From the NCBI GenBank assembly GCA_963840725.1, contig CAWIZY010000009.1, forward strand, positions 124,001 through 188,000: a stretch of 64,000 bases of DNA, read 5' to 3'. The DNA comes from CAVWDU01 sp963840725. GTDB taxonomy: Bacteria; Pseudomonadota; Gammaproteobacteria; Pseudomonadales; Halieaceae. The first letter of the stretch is position 1; each line of letters begins with the position of its first letter. A program made the position numbers and the translations under genes. Under the pieces are notes generated by a model. The model saw only the letters and a program-made list of their open reading frames with translations, ran no database searches and was not told where the DNA came from. Shown here in pieces: positions 8,573 to 18,328 of the stretch.

Positions 8573-9895
8573 ATGACCATGCCTGAAAAAGCATTCATTC
8601 TGGCCTTCTGCTGCGCCGCAGTGCTGTTCACCGGCACGCTTGCCGCGGCCGGGGAGGCGCGCCAGCGCTGGGAACTGATGAACCAGATCCGCCTCGATAA
8701 GTTCGACCTCGTTCTGCCCGAGGTCATGCGCGAGAACGGCATCGACATGTGGATCACCGTTAATCGCGAAGGCCTCGACGACCCGCTGACAGACGATCTA
8801 GGCCGCGGTTACGTCGGCGACTGGGGCTATTACGTGTTCACGGATCGCGGGGACCGTGTGGAGCGTGCGCTGCTGGGTGTGGGAACGCGCCTGGTGGAAG
8901 CCAACGGCGCCTATGACATCATGCGCGCCGACAGCGATCTTGCCGGTTTTGTTGCCGAGCGCAACCCGGACACAATCGCGCTCAACTTCGCTGACCACAT
9001 CGGCGCCGCCGACGGTCTCAGCCACACCGCCTACCAGAAACTGCACGCCGAACTCGGTGAAGTCTACGGTCAGCGCATCGTATCGGCGGAGAAGCTCATC
9101 TCCGACTTTCGTTCCCGCCGGGTCGCCACTGAAATAGCGGCTTTTGCACGGGCCGGTGAGCTGTCGCGCCAGATCGCGGAGCGCGCCTTTTCGAACGAAG
9201 TCATCACGCCGGGTGTGACCACACTCGAGGACGTGGCCTGGTGGATGCGCGAGCAGCAGTTCGAACATCGGCTCGGGACCTCCTTTGGTATGCCCTCGGT
9301 TTACGTCACCGGTCCCGACGGCATCGACCACGTGTCCGATGAGTACGTGATCCAGCGCGGCGATTTTCTCGCCATCGACTGGGGAGTGGGGTATCTCAAT
9401 TTCCACACGGACATGAAGCGACAGGCCTATGTGCTCCGCGACGGCGAAACGACACTGCCGGAGAGTATCCAGCGCGCCTTCAACAATGCCAGGGCGGTGC
9501 GCGATATCCTCAAGCGCAACATCAAGGCAGGCGTGACAGCGGGTGAGGCCTTCGAGATGCTGAATTCGCGTATCGCGGAGGCGGGGTTTGCCGTGATGGA
9601 AACCTTCAACGAACCTACCGCTGATCCTGACCGGGTGGACGTCATCATCGGCTGCCACTCCGTCGGCAACCTCGGCCACGGCATTGGCCCGTCAATTGCG
9701 TGGTTCAACCCGGAGCGCATGACCTACGAACTGAGGGAAAGCAATCTTTTATCCATCGAACTCTTTGCCTACACCGCACTGCCCGAGTGGGGCGGCAAAA
9801 AGCTGCGTGTACCGCTGGAGGATGATGCCGTACTGACGGCCCGCGGTATCGAGTGGCTGTACCCGGTTGCGGACCGTGTCCTGCTGATACGCTAG
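8573..9895 (+). CDS. Secreted M24-family metallopeptidase (Xaa-Pro aminopeptidase-like)
   Basis: The start at ATG 8573 was chosen because it opens a signal peptide (AFILAFCCAAVLFTGTLAAA); the frame upstream of it has no such character. The mature part has a creatinase-like N-terminal domain and then the pita-bread M24 domain. The dimetal ligands are in place: Asp in IDWGVG (about residue 266) and in FHTDMK, His in GHGIG (about 366), Glu in SIELF (about 393) and Glu in LEDDAVLT (about 415). Members of this family cleave Xaa-Pro bonds. An exported version next to an S9B peptidase and a possible hydroxyproline dehydrogenase fits proline-rich peptide degradation. It is transcribed toward the minus-strand cluster that starts at 9991. 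Confidence 0.9.
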   Translation: MTMPEKAFILAFCCAAVLFTGTLAAAGEARQRWELMNQIRLDKFDLVLPEVMRENGIDMWITVNREGLDDPLTDDLGRGYVGDWGYYVFTDRGDRVERALLGVGTRLVEANGAYDIMRADSDLAGFVAERNPDTIALNFADHIGAADGLSHTAYQKLHAELGEVYGQRIVSAEKLISDFRSRRVATEIAAFARAGELSRQIAERAFSNEVITPGVTTLEDVAWWMREQQFEHRLGTSFGMPSVYVTGPDGIDHVSDEYVIQRGDFLAIDWGVGYLNFHTDMKRQAYVLRDGETTLPESIQRAFNNARAVRDILKRNIKAGVTAGEAFEMLNSRIAEAGFAVMETFNEPTADPDRVDVIIGCHSVGNLGHGIGPSIAWFNPERMTYELRESNLLSIELFAYTALPEWGGKKLRVPLEDDAVLTARGIEWLYPVADRVLLIR

Positions 9896-9990
9896 TAGAT
9901 GGCCAATATTCCGGCTGGAGGGCGTCAGACCACGCAGTACGGTCGGTTCAACGCAGAGACCGGCGAGTCCGTTTCGCTTCCCAACTCACC

Positions 9991-10698
9991 TCACTCCCCG
10001 GTAACGGCGAAGCGGCGCCCGTCTGCCAGGGTCAGCATCTCGCCGTCGAACCGCAGTGTTACCGTTTCGTCGCGGACGTTCTTCGCGGATTTGCCGTCAC
10101 TCTCGGACCATCGGATCACGTCCACGGTGTACTCGTCGCCCTTTTGGCGATAGGTGCCGTAGCCGGTGACAGCGGCTTTCGCGCTGCCGACCACGAGGAT
10201 CAGGTAGCCGTCGGCGAGAGCGAGGGCACCGTCTTCGAAACGGTACACTGATGCATCCGCGGCATCGCCGAGGCGACGGAAGTTCTGGATCGTCCCGCTG
10301 CCGAAAACGATGGTGAGTTCATCACCGTCGCGGCTGACGTCGAGGTCATGCTCCGTCTGCCCGGCCGACGACAGTGGAGCGGCGGCGGTCGGGTCGATGC
10401 TCAGCGTCTGCTCGGCGACGAGGCGGACATCCTTCGCCCCTGGGCCGTAGGGCCCCGCGTGGGCCATCGCCGACTGCTCACCGAAGGGGTCACCATTGAA
10501 GATCGCCTGCTGCAGGAAAAAACCGTCCTTGAACAGGAAGATGCCCGTTAGTGGCATGTCGGCGCCCGTCGATGCCGTGAGGCCGGTGTAGTCCCAGAGG
10601 CCCTCTACCGCCGGCGTTTCCCCGGCGTGTGCGCCCAGACCTGCGACCAGCAGGATAGCGGCAGCGGAGTACCTCCAACGTAACAGTGTGGTCAACAT
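9991..10698 (-). CDS. Exported protein of unknown function, lipocalin-like in size
   Basis: The start is ATG 10698, preceded by AAGGAAAGC. Upstream codons in the frame overlap the DUF885 gene and lack a signal. The first 24 residues are a signal peptide (AAAILLVAGLGAHA cleavage region). The mature protein of about 210 residues is rich in beta-strand-like alternation (GTIQNFRRL, GYGTYRQKGDEYTVDVIRW, VTLRFDGEMLTLADGRRF). This suggests a small beta-barrel or lipocalin-like fold. No family is recognised. It is the last gene of the minus-strand run, 49 bp after DUF885, so it is probably co-transcribed. Confidence 0.75.
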   Translation of the reverse strand: MLTTLLRWRYSAAAILLVAGLGAHAGETPAVEGLWDYTGLTASTGADMPLTGIFLFKDGFFLQQAIFNGDPFGEQSAMAHAGPYGPGAKDVRLVAEQTLSIDPTAAAPLSSAGQTEHDLDVSRDGDELTIVFGSGTIQNFRRLGDAADASVYRFEDGALALADGYLILVVGSAKAAVTGYGTYRQKGDEYTVDVIRWSESDGKSAKNVRDETVTLRFDGEMLTLADGRRFAVTGE

Positions 10699-10747
10699 CG
10701 TTGCTTTCCTTGCGGGCATGCCCGCTAACAGTGTGAAAATACCCGGA

Positions 10748-12446
10748 TCAGGGTGAGCCCTCGACCGACGGTGGCTGCGCCGCGGGAAACAGTACCTCGC
10801 GCACCAGCGCCGGTGGCATGGCGCCGGCGCGCAGCAGGTGGTCGTAAAACTGGCTCGGCGGCGACGGCTCCCCGTAGACGGCCCGGTATTCGTCACGGAT
10901 CGCCATGATCTCCTGCATGCCGATAAGGTAGCCGAGGACGTAGGTGGGGCTGCGAATATACATCCCGACTTCGAGGGCGGCCGCGATGGGGGTCGAATCG
11001 CACCCGCTCGACAAGGAATTCCGTGGCCTCATCGAAGCTCATCTGCCCGGTGTGCAGGCTGACGTCCAGAATGACCCGGGCAGCGCGCCAGAGCCGGTTA
11101 CGCAATTGCGTGAGCCGCACGGCGTCGCCCTGGAGAAAGCCCCTTTCGAACATCAATTCCTCCGTGAACAGCCCCCAGCCCTCGGAAAATATCGGTTCCT
11201 GGACCACCCGGCGCAGTGGCCGCGGGTTCTCCCGCGTTTTCAGCGCATCCACGTGGTGGCCCGGGTACGCCTCGTGCACCGCGATCACGGGAATCCAGGC
11301 CCGATGATGCGCGCGCAGGCGCTGTTCCCGCGCCTTTGCATCGAGGCCTGGCTCGATCGGCGTCAGTAACAGGCGTCCGGTGAGACCGTCGCCGAAGGGA
11401 TCGACGCCATCGAAGGTGCCAAAGGGTGAGGAGCGCCGCATGGCCGGCGGCGTATCCAGTGTAATAACGCGCTCCCCCGGCGGCAGGGTGACGATCTGGT
11501 GCTTCAGCACAAAACGCCGGGCCGCGTCGATCTGCGCCTGGTAGGCGGCCTTAAGCCCGTCCGCGGGCGGGTGTGAAGCCGTGAGATCATCGTAGACCGC
11601 ACTCCAGTGGCGCCCCGGGGCGATGCGCTCACTCACGGCCTGGGCCAGCGCCTCCGTCTCGGCGAATGCCTCCTGGCCGCGGCGAAGGATGGCGTCGGCG
11701 TCGGCATCCATGTGCCAGCGATGGGCGAGGATGTAATTGTAGTGCGCCTCGCCGATGGCCCAACTGCCGGTGGAGCGCGGCAGCAGGTCCTCAGTCAGGA
11801 AGTCCAGGTAGGCATCCAGCGCCGCGAGGTTGGCCTCCAGGGCGGCGCGCAGCTCGCTGTCGGCGTCCGCCCTGGCCAGCGCGAGGTCCAGGGCCTCACG
11901 CGTCTCGCGCGCCTCGTAGAGCGCGGATTCGGTGAAGCGTCGCGGAGGTCGCTTCAGGTTTTCGCGGGCGGCCGCCAGGCGGGGGGGAACTTGCTGCAGC
12001 AGGGCTACAAGAGCCTGCTCATCCATCTCACCGAATTCCCACGAGGCCAGGGCCTGGCCCAGCCGGCCCGCGGGCAGGTAAGGCCGCGGCTCGATTTCCC
12101 AGGGCCTTCGCTGCTCGTCGCCGTAGATCTCGGCCTCCAGGATGCCCGTCAGCAGGCGCCGGTCGATCCTGGCGTCGCCGCTGAGGTCGGTGTCATCGAC
12201 CTTCCGCAGATCGGCGAGCATGGCACGCTGCGCGTCCATGCGCGCGCGAAAGGCAGCCGCCGTCGCGGGGGGTAGCGAATCGGCCTCTCGCTGCGTGCGG
12301 ACGTAATCGGCAATGAGCGCATCGAGGCGGGCCTCCCCGGCGGTTTCTGCCGCGCCGATCCCGCCGCTGACACCCGCCGCGACGGCGAGGCAGGCGGCTG
12401 CGAGATGTCGGTGGCCCGGTAACCGCGCCGAGGCCTGCCTCTTCAC
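10748..12446 (-). pseudogene. DUF885 family protein, interrupted by a one-base shift in a G5/C5 run
   Basis: It starts at GTG 12446 within GTGA, overlapping the ridA stop by four bases, so translation is coupled. The first 490 residues match DUF885: signal peptide, helical body, and the metal-site-like HEAYPGHH near residue 394 followed by EPIFSEGWGLFTEELM. At the five-base homopolymer 10988-10992 the frame is lost. The expected C-terminus (IAAALEVGMYIRSPTYVLGY to the TGA at 10748) continues in the next frame. Removing one base restores a protein of about 565 residues. DUF885 proteins are putative zinc-dependent exported peptidases. The break may be a sequencing error, and both the active-site motif and the C-terminal helices are otherwise intact. 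Confidence 0.85.
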
Positions 12447-12865
12447 GATGATGGGGGCGCGCCGGCGATCTGGGCGGTGGCCTCGATCTCGATGAGGAAG
12501 TCGGGCATGGCGAGTGCCTGCACGCCGATCCAGGTATTGGCAGCCGGCATGACGTCACCGTAGAACTCCGCGAGTGCGGCGCCGACGGGTTCCAGGCAGC
12601 TTGGATCGTGGTTTACGACGTAGGTACGCAGGCGCACGATATCCTCGATGCCAGCCCCGGCGGCGGCGAGCACGGCCTTCAGGTTGGCGAGCGCCTGGCG
12701 CGCCTGGGCGCCGAGATCATCGCCGCCGACCACGTTGTATTCGCTGTCCCAGGCCACCTGGCCGGCACAGTGGATCAGGGTCGGTCCGTCCGCGGCAACG
12801 GCGTGAGAAAAACCGTATTGCACGCTGCCATAGAGTGTCTCCGGGTTGATGACTGTCCTGCTCAT
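12443..12865 (-). CDS. RidA/YjgF family enamine-imine deaminase
   Basis: This 140-residue RidA-fold protein reads GFSHAVAADGPTLIHCAGQV, then ARQALANLKAVLAAAG and IEDIVRLRTYV. The family arginine of the ligand pocket lies in RLRTYVV. The C-terminal ALAMPDFLIEIEATA is typical of the trimeric fold. RidA proteins hydrolyse reactive enamine and imine intermediates from amino-acid oxidation and PLP chemistry. That makes sense near a flavin amino-acid dehydrogenase. The start ATG has AAGGAG five bases upstream, and the stop overlaps the GTG of DUF885. Confidence 0.92.
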   Translation of the reverse strand: MSRTVINPETLYGSVQYGFSHAVAADGPTLIHCAGQVAWDSEYNVVGGDDLGAQARQALANLKAVLAAAGAGIEDIVRLRTYVVNHDPSCLEPVGAALAEFYGDVMPAANTWIGVQALAMPDFLIEIEATAQIAGAPPSS

Positions 12866-12897
12866 GGTGTCTCCTTGGTGGCGGCGGGGTGCCGCGG

Positions 12898-15090
12898 TTA
12901 CAGGTGTTCCTTGAAATAGCGGGTCATGGTCGCGAATACGTGCCCGCGGTGGTCACTGATGCCGTGGCGCTGATTCGGGTAGACAAGCATATCGAACTGC
13001 CGGTCGGCCCGGATCAGGGCGTCGGCAAATTGCAGCGTGAACGCGAATTTCACGTTCTCGTCCCCGGTACCGTGGATGAGCAGCAGTTTTCCCTCGAGAC
13101 GCTGCGCGTCGTTCATGACATTGACCGCGGTGTATCCCTCCGGGTTTTCCGTCGGTGTGCCCATCCAGCGTTCCACTCCCACGGCCTGGTAGCGGGTGAG
13201 GTCGATGACCGGCGCCACGCTGATACCCACGGCGAAGTGCGGCGCGCCCTTGGTCATAAGGGCGGCGGCGAGGTAGCCACCGCCGGACCAGCCCCAGAAA
13301 CCGATACGATCGGCATCGATCCACGGCTTTTCGCGAAGGAAGTCCACCGCCTGTAGATAGTCGAGCACCGCATACTTTCCATACTCGCCATAGGTGAGAT
13401 TCTTCGCCGCCTTGCCGCGGCCGCGGGTGGTGCGGTTATCCATGGCGAATATGATGTAACCCTCCTGCGCCATGTAGCGGTGCCAGAGGTCCTGCTGGGG
13501 GCCGCGCTGTGTGCCCCAGCGGTTGACGACGACCTGGGAGCCGGCATTGCCGTAGCCGTAGGCGATCACCGGGTAGCGCCTGGTCGGATCGAAATCGGGT
13601 GGCTTGATGAAGAAACCATTCAGTTCGATGCCGTCGTCGGTGGTGAATGTGATGAACTGCGTGTGGCTCATGCGGTGTTCTTGCAGGGCGGGAACGGATT
13701 CCGCCACGAGTTGCGCCTCTAACGACCCGTCAGCGCCGCGCAGCGCAAGCGTCGGAGGAGTGCGTGCGTCGGAGTGTATCGCCAGCGCGTGGCGCGCGCC
13801 GGGCGCGAAGTGCCAGTCGTGCCAGCCGGGCTTTGTCGTTACCCGCTCAACCTCGCCACCACCCAGCGGCACGCGGTACACATGTTGGTCGATCAGCGAG
13901 TCTTTCTTGGCGTAGAAGTAAGCCCAGCCGCCGTCGGTGTCGACCGCGAGCAGATCGTCCACAGACCAGTCGCCGGCCGTCAGCGGCTTGCAGTCTTCTC
14001 CCACAGCGCAGCGGTAGACGTGGCGCCAGCCGGTGCGTTCACTGGTCCAGAGGAAGGCCCGTTCCGCGATGGGTGTGAGGTCCAGCGTCACGTCGATCCA
14101 GGTGGGCTCGCTTTCCCTCAGCACCCGCACGAGCTTACCCGTCGCCAGGTCAGCATGGTAGACGTCCAGGGTCTGGTGAGTGCGGGTGAGTCGCTGCACG
14201 AACAGCCCGGAGCTGTCCGGCAGCCAGGTGAGGTGCGGCAGGTAGTCGTCGGGATCGTGCTTTGTGTCCAGCCAGCGCGTCTTTCCCGAATCGAGCCCGT
14301 AGACGCCGATGCGGTAGCGGGCATGCGTCTCGGCCGTATTTGGATAGTGAAACCGACGCACCTGAGGGTAGCTGTGCAGACGGTCGATCATCGGGTAGTA
14401 GGGTACGGCTGATGCGTCGAGACGCCAGAACGCGATGGCCCTGCCGTCTGGAGACCAGTGCCAGGCCCTGCGCGGACCGAACTCCGTACTGCCGTAATCG
14501 AAGATGCCGTTGAAAATATGCTCGCCGCCATCGCCGGTGACGGCACGCGAGCGGCGGCTGGCCAGATCCATCAGGTAGAGGTTGTTGCCGCTCACGTAGC
14601 CTATGCTACGTCCGTCCGGGGACAGCTCGGCCATGCGCAGGGGCTTGCGCGCCGCAACCAGCGGCCAGACCGCGCGCTGCTTCGGATCCCAGATGTAATA
14701 GCTCGCTTCCCGGTAGCCGTCCCAGCTTGGCTTTACGGGACCGCGGAGCAGGGCATAGCCGGTGCCTGCATGCCAGTCGACATCGCTGACCGCGAAGTCT
14801 TCCGGCAGGCCGCGCAGCTCCGCGAACCGCAGCAGCACTTCCGGCGCCCTGGCGCCGACCGCGCGGTGGTAGACCACGGCTCCACTCGAGTCCTTTCCAA
14901 GGTATGTAAAACTCTTACCGTCGCGCTGCCAGCGGAGACTCGCGGGCAGCCGCGCGTGGAAGGTGTCCGAGTGAAAGATGGCCTCCAGTGTGAGCGGTGC
15001 CTTGTCGGCGCCGGCCGGGTGTGCCGCGAGCGCCAGCAGCAGGGTGCAAAGGGTGCCGAGGGAGCGGCGGGTTCGAACAATGCAATACAT
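12898..15090 (-). CDS. S9B dipeptidyl-peptidase IV-type serine peptidase, exported
   Basis: This 730-residue protein has a signal peptide (LGTLCTLLLALAAHPAGA), an eight-bladed beta-propeller DPPIV N-terminal domain and a C-terminal alpha/beta-hydrolase domain. The catalytic Ser is in GWSGGG near residue 600, the Asp in GTGDENV near 675 and the His in NQRHGI near 708. Propeller sequences such as SPDGRSIGYVSGNNLYLMD are typical. The family removes X-Pro or X-Ala dipeptides from peptide N-termini. It lies between a VOC gene (42 bp upstream) and ridA (32 bp downstream), all on the minus strand, consistent with an operon. Confidence 0.94.
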   Translation of the reverse strand: MYCIVRTRRSLGTLCTLLLALAAHPAGADKAPLTLEAIFHSDTFHARLPASLRWQRDGKSFTYLGKDSSGAVVYHRAVGARAPEVLLRFAELRGLPEDFAVSDVDWHAGTGYALLRGPVKPSWDGYREASYYIWDPKQRAVWPLVAARKPLRMAELSPDGRSIGYVSGNNLYLMDLASRRSRAVTGDGGEHIFNGIFDYGSTEFGPRRAWHWSPDGRAIAFWRLDASAVPYYPMIDRLHSYPQVRRFHYPNTAETHARYRIGVYGLDSGKTRWLDTKHDPDDYLPHLTWLPDSSGLFVQRLTRTHQTLDVYHADLATGKLVRVLRESEPTWIDVTLDLTPIAERAFLWTSERTGWRHVYRCAVGEDCKPLTAGDWSVDDLLAVDTDGGWAYFYAKKDSLIDQHVYRVPLGGGEVERVTTKPGWHDWHFAPGARHALAIHSDARTPPTLALRGADGSLEAQLVAESVPALQEHRMSHTQFITFTTDDGIELNGFFIKPPDFDPTRRYPVIAYGYGNAGSQVVVNRWGTQRGPQQDLWHRYMAQEGYIIFAMDNRTTRGRGKAAKNLTYGEYGKYAVLDYLQAVDFLREKPWIDADRIGFWGWSGGGYLAAALMTKGAPHFAVGISVAPVIDLTRYQAVGVERWMGTPTENPEGYTAVNVMNDAQRLEGKLLLIHGTGDENVKFAFTLQFADALIRADRQFDMLVYPNQRHGISDHRGHVFATMTRYFKEHL

Positions 15091-15132
15091 GGCGTATTCC
15101 TTTGCGATGTCGGGGCGTTGCCCGGCTGCCCG

Positions 15133-15627
15133 TCAGGTGTACTGGACCAGTTCCATCTGGTTGCCGAACGGGTCCGTCACATACCACGACAGGGAGTCGG
15201 GTGCGGGACCGTTCTCGCTGACGATGGGTCCGGCCATGGGAGAACAGCCGTTGTCAGCGAGGTAGGCTACGGCGGCCTCGACATCCTCGACTTCCAGGCA
15301 GATGTGGCGGCAGCCGATATCGCAGTTGCGCGGCGGTACCGGGGCGGCGTCTTCGGGTCGCTCGTACTGGAACAGTTCCATGCCGAGGTTGTCACAGAGC
15401 TTCAGCATGGCGATGTGCAGGCGTGCGTCGGGGACGTTCACGTGTGCGTCGGTCCAGTCGCGCCCATCGTCCATACGGGGAATCTCGCGCGCATCGAAAG
15501 GGCCCATACGGTAGCTCACAGTCGCGCCCATAATGTCTGTGTAGAATGCGATCGCGGCCTCCAGGTCCGCCACCGTGAGGGAGACGTGATCGGCGCGCCG
15601 GAACGCGGGCTTGTTTGCTGTCGACAT
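15133..15627 (-). CDS. VOC-superfamily (glyoxalase/bleomycin-resistance fold) protein
   Basis: ATG 15627 is preceded by GGAGGT and gives a 164-residue protein starting MSTANKPAFRRADHVSLTV. Two betaalphabetabetabeta units are seen: ADHVSLTVADLEAAIAFYTD and CRHICLEVEDVEAAVAYLAD. The end DPFGNQMELVQY supplies the usual C-terminal Glu ligand, and the first His is in ADHVSL. It is probably a metal-dependent isomerase, lyase or dioxygenase-like enzyme; the substrate is unknown. It is packed between the Nramp-like carrier (23 bp) and the S9B peptidase (42 bp). Confidence 0.88.
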   Translation of the reverse strand: MSTANKPAFRRADHVSLTVADLEAAIAFYTDIMGATVSYRMGPFDAREIPRMDDGRDWTDAHVNVPDARLHIAMLKLCDNLGMELFQYERPEDAAPVPPRNCDIGCRHICLEVEDVEAAVAYLADNGCSPMAGPIVSENGPAPDSLSWYVTDPFGNQMELVQYT

Positions 15628-15650
15628 GGTTACCTCCGCTTGTTCGATGC

Positions 15651-16958
15651 CTACTGTGTCAGCGTAGTCCAGTAATACGGGAATTTCTGCACGGCCAGGG
15701 CCAGTGACACGACCAGCCCCAACCCGAGGAGAGCATTGCGCCACCACTCCGCCCGCCACTGGCCCATGACCTCGTCGCTGTTTGCCAGCAACAGCACGAT
15801 GACGAACGCGACCGGTATCACGAGCACATTGATTCCCATGAGCAGCACCACCTTGAGCAGTGCGGGGAAACTCCAGTGCGGTGCCAGCAGTGCGGCGCCT
15901 ATTACGATTGCGCCGACCAGAACGTGGTAGCCCCGGTTTTCCGCCGCGAAGGTCCAGTCGCGGCCGAGCGTGTCGAGCAGGAAATAGACGGTGATCTGCG
16001 CGGCAACGACCAGTGTTGTCAGCGCTGCAATGAACACGCCGCCGGCGAACACCAGTGGGCCGAGCGCGCCCAGCGCGCCGGGAAACACGCCGTCCAGCAC
16101 CGCCGAGGCGCGGGCGACATCATCCAGCCCGGCGTTGTTTTCCAGCGGGTAGAGTGCGAATCCACCGGCGATGACCACGAATACCGCATAGGCGCCAAAT
16201 ATGAGCCCGAGGTTGAGTACTGCCCGGCGGAACGACTCGCGCAGGCGTGACGGACTGTTGCCGCCGTCTGCCGACAGGTAGGGCATCCCGAGCAATGCGG
16301 CCGGGGCAATGGCGCTGCCCAGCATGGCGATGACCGATGCGCTCGCGGAGCGGCTGACGCCTGTACCCGGTACCGGAAGGTCCGGTGGGAGCGAGGGAAT
16401 GAAACCGCCGAGGATGGGGCGCCACTCGCTGAAACCGCGCAGCGCAACCGCAAGAAAACAGAGGAACATGGCCACCAGCAGGCCCGTCATGACCCGCTGC
16501 AGGCGCTCATAACCGCTGGAGAAGACAAGCCACAGGACCAGGCAGGCGAGCGCGAGTGAAAGCGCAGCCCCGGCCAGGGGCGACAGCGTTACCGAATTGC
16601 CCAGAGCCTGGCCGGCCATCGAGAGTGTCGCGTCGTTCATCACCGAGAGCTGACCCATGATGATGAGCACGTGTACAGGCACGTTGATCGCCAGCAGGAA
16701 CCAAACCAGGCCCGGGTGCAGGCGCTCACGAATCAGCGAGAACATCCCCTTGCTGGGATTGAGCGCCCCGATCCGCGAGGCCGTGTCCACCGATACCACG
16801 AACACCGGCAGCATGAGCGGGATTACCCAGAGCAGGTCGTAGCGAAACCAGGCTCCGGCGAGCAGGAACGAGGCCACAGCGCCTGCACCCATGGTGCCCG
16901 CGGCAATGACCGCCGTGGGACCGATCATCGCTCGTAGCGCACTGGCCAGGCCTAGCAC
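15651..16958 (-). CDS. Nramp-superfamily membrane carrier lacking the canonical metal motif
   Basis: The 435-residue protein has about 11 hydrophobic helices and the overall Nramp layout. TM1 reads IGPTAVIAAGTMGAGAVASF where metal-transporting Nramp proteins have DPGN. TM6 reads MLGSAIAPAALLGMPYL instead of the MPHN region. It therefore probably carries something other than Mn2+ or Fe2+, or a metal by another site; within the surrounding peptide-catabolism cluster an organic substrate is an inference. The start is GTG at 16958 with GAGGCG upstream; an internal ATG ten codons in is an alternative. It is 41 bp behind the amidohydrolase gene and on the same strand. Confidence 0.8.
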   Translation of the reverse strand: MLGLASALRAMIGPTAVIAAGTMGAGAVASFLLAGAWFRYDLLWVIPLMLPVFVVSVDTASRIGALNPSKGMFSLIRERLHPGLVWFLLAINVPVHVLIIMGQLSVMNDATLSMAGQALGNSVTLSPLAGAALSLALACLVLWLVFSSGYERLQRVMTGLLVAMFLCFLAVALRGFSEWRPILGGFIPSLPPDLPVPGTGVSRSASASVIAMLGSAIAPAALLGMPYLSADGGNSPSRLRESFRRAVLNLGLIFGAYAVFVVIAGGFALYPLENNAGLDDVARASAVLDGVFPGALGALGPLVFAGGVFIAALTTLVVAAQITVYFLLDTLGRDWTFAAENRGYHVLVGAIVIGAALLAPHWSFPALLKVVLLMGINVLVIPVAFVIVLLLANSDEVMGQWRAEWWRNALLGLGLVVSLALAVQKFPYYWTTLTQ

Positions 16959-16998
16959 GTCTGCGTCGCCTCAGGTGCCGGCAATAGGTGCGTGGTTG

Positions 16999-18282
16999 TC
17001 AATCTGCCAGGTCGTCGCGGTACACGGTGCCGCCTTTCATGACAAAGTTCATGCGCCGCAGGGCGCTGATGTCCGCCGCCGGGTCGGCGGGAACGGCGAC
17101 GATGTCTGCATACTTGCCTACCGCCAGTGAGCCGATGTCGTCCTCGGCACCCAACATTCGGGCCGTTTCGATGGTTGCCGAGCGCAGCGCCTCGAGCGGC
17201 GTCATGCCAGCCTCGACATAGTACTCGGCCTCACGGACCGTGGCGGTGGTGCCGTCATTCGGTTCATTCGGAAGCTGGTCAGTACCGAGGCCGATGTTGA
17301 CGTCCTCCTCGATGGCCGTGCGCAGCGATTGCCAGTGCAGTTTGCCGACGGAGTCGCGCCGATCGAGGTACCACTGTGGGGAACCGATCTTCTCGAAAAA
17401 CGGCGCGGTTGCGGGCTGGCTCACAACGATCGTCGGAACCAGCCAGGTGCCCGCCTGGTGCATCTTGCGCAAAACCGCCCGGTCGAGCGTGTAGCCGTGT
17501 TCGATGCTGTCTACGCCGGCGTCCACCGCGACGCTGGTGGCGGCGGAAGACCCGGAGTGAGCCGCGACCTTTACCCCGAACCGGTGTGCGGCGTCGATCA
17601 CCGCGCTGATTTCTTCCGGTGTCATCAGGGCCTCCGAGATATCGCCGCCCTCTGTGGCGATACCGCCCGAGATAAGAATCTTCACCCAGGAGGCTCCCAG
17701 GCTGATTTGCTTGCGCGCGGCCTTGATCAGCTCATAGGGGCCGTCGGCGTAGGTCTTGCCGGCATCGGAACCGTGACCCGCCGTCACCACCAGCGCCTCA
17801 CCCGCTGCAAAGATTCGTGGGCCATGGGATTCGCCCTTGCGGATGGAGCGGTCGAGGGCGAGTTCCGCGTGCCGGCTGTCGCCGGGGGTGCGGATGGTTG
17901 TCACTCCCGCCTGCAGGATCTCCCGGGCTGCCGCCGCCATACGCAGGGCCAGTGCCGAGTCCGTCTCACCGGCGAGTTCAGCCTCCATTTTCCCGGGCAG
18001 CTTCAGGCCGAGATGCACGTGCATGTTCATGAGCCCGGGAACCAGCCATTGGCCGGACGTATCTATTACCTCAGCGGTGTCCGGTATCTCTATCTCGCCA
18101 CGCCGTCCGAGGGCGCTTATGCGCTCACCCTCTATCAGCACCACCGCATTCTGCAGCGGTTTTTTGCCTTCGAGATCGACGACCGTGCCACCGACGAGTG
18201 CCGTGACCGCCGCGCCGGCAGCCGGAGAGAGCAGCAGCGGCCAGAGCAGTATCGCTGCGGTCAGTGTTTTCAGGATTTTCAT
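16999..18282 (-). CDS. Exported amidohydrolase (Xaa-Pro dipeptidase/imidazolonepropionase-like)
   Basis: This 427-residue protein has a signal peptide (LTAAILLWPLLLSPAAGA) and an amidohydrolase TIM barrel. Metal ligands are visible: HVH near residue 88 (MNMHVHLG), Lys in WVKILISGG, His in AAHSGSS, His in IEHG and Asp in GTDQ near 333. The C-terminal GSLAVGKYADIVAV strand is diagnostic for the superfamily. Close exported relatives hydrolyse N-acyl amino acids or Xaa-Pro dipeptides. It follows the TonB receptor by 46 bp, so import and cleavage may be coupled. Confidence 0.92.
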   Translation of the reverse strand: MKILKTLTAAILLWPLLLSPAAGAAVTALVGGTVVDLEGKKPLQNAVVLIEGERISALGRRGEIEIPDTAEVIDTSGQWLVPGLMNMHVHLGLKLPGKMEAELAGETDSALALRMAAAAREILQAGVTTIRTPGDSRHAELALDRSIRKGESHGPRIFAAGEALVVTAGHGSDAGKTYADGPYELIKAARKQISLGASWVKILISGGIATEGGDISEALMTPEEISAVIDAAHRFGVKVAAHSGSSAATSVAVDAGVDSIEHGYTLDRAVLRKMHQAGTWLVPTIVVSQPATAPFFEKIGSPQWYLDRRDSVGKLHWQSLRTAIEEDVNIGLGTDQLPNEPNDGTTATVREAEYYVEAGMTPLEALRSATIETARMLGAEDDIGSLAVGKYADIVAVPADPAADISALRRMNFVMKGGTVYRDDLAD

Positions 18283-18328
18283 CGCTGTACCTCTTCAGCC
18301 GTGCGATATCACCGGGCCCGACACGGGC

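Noticed and set aside
14458..15675. 405-codon plus-strand frame across the S9B and VOC genes
   Set aside because: It lies opposite two well-supported genes and has biased, unstructured composition.
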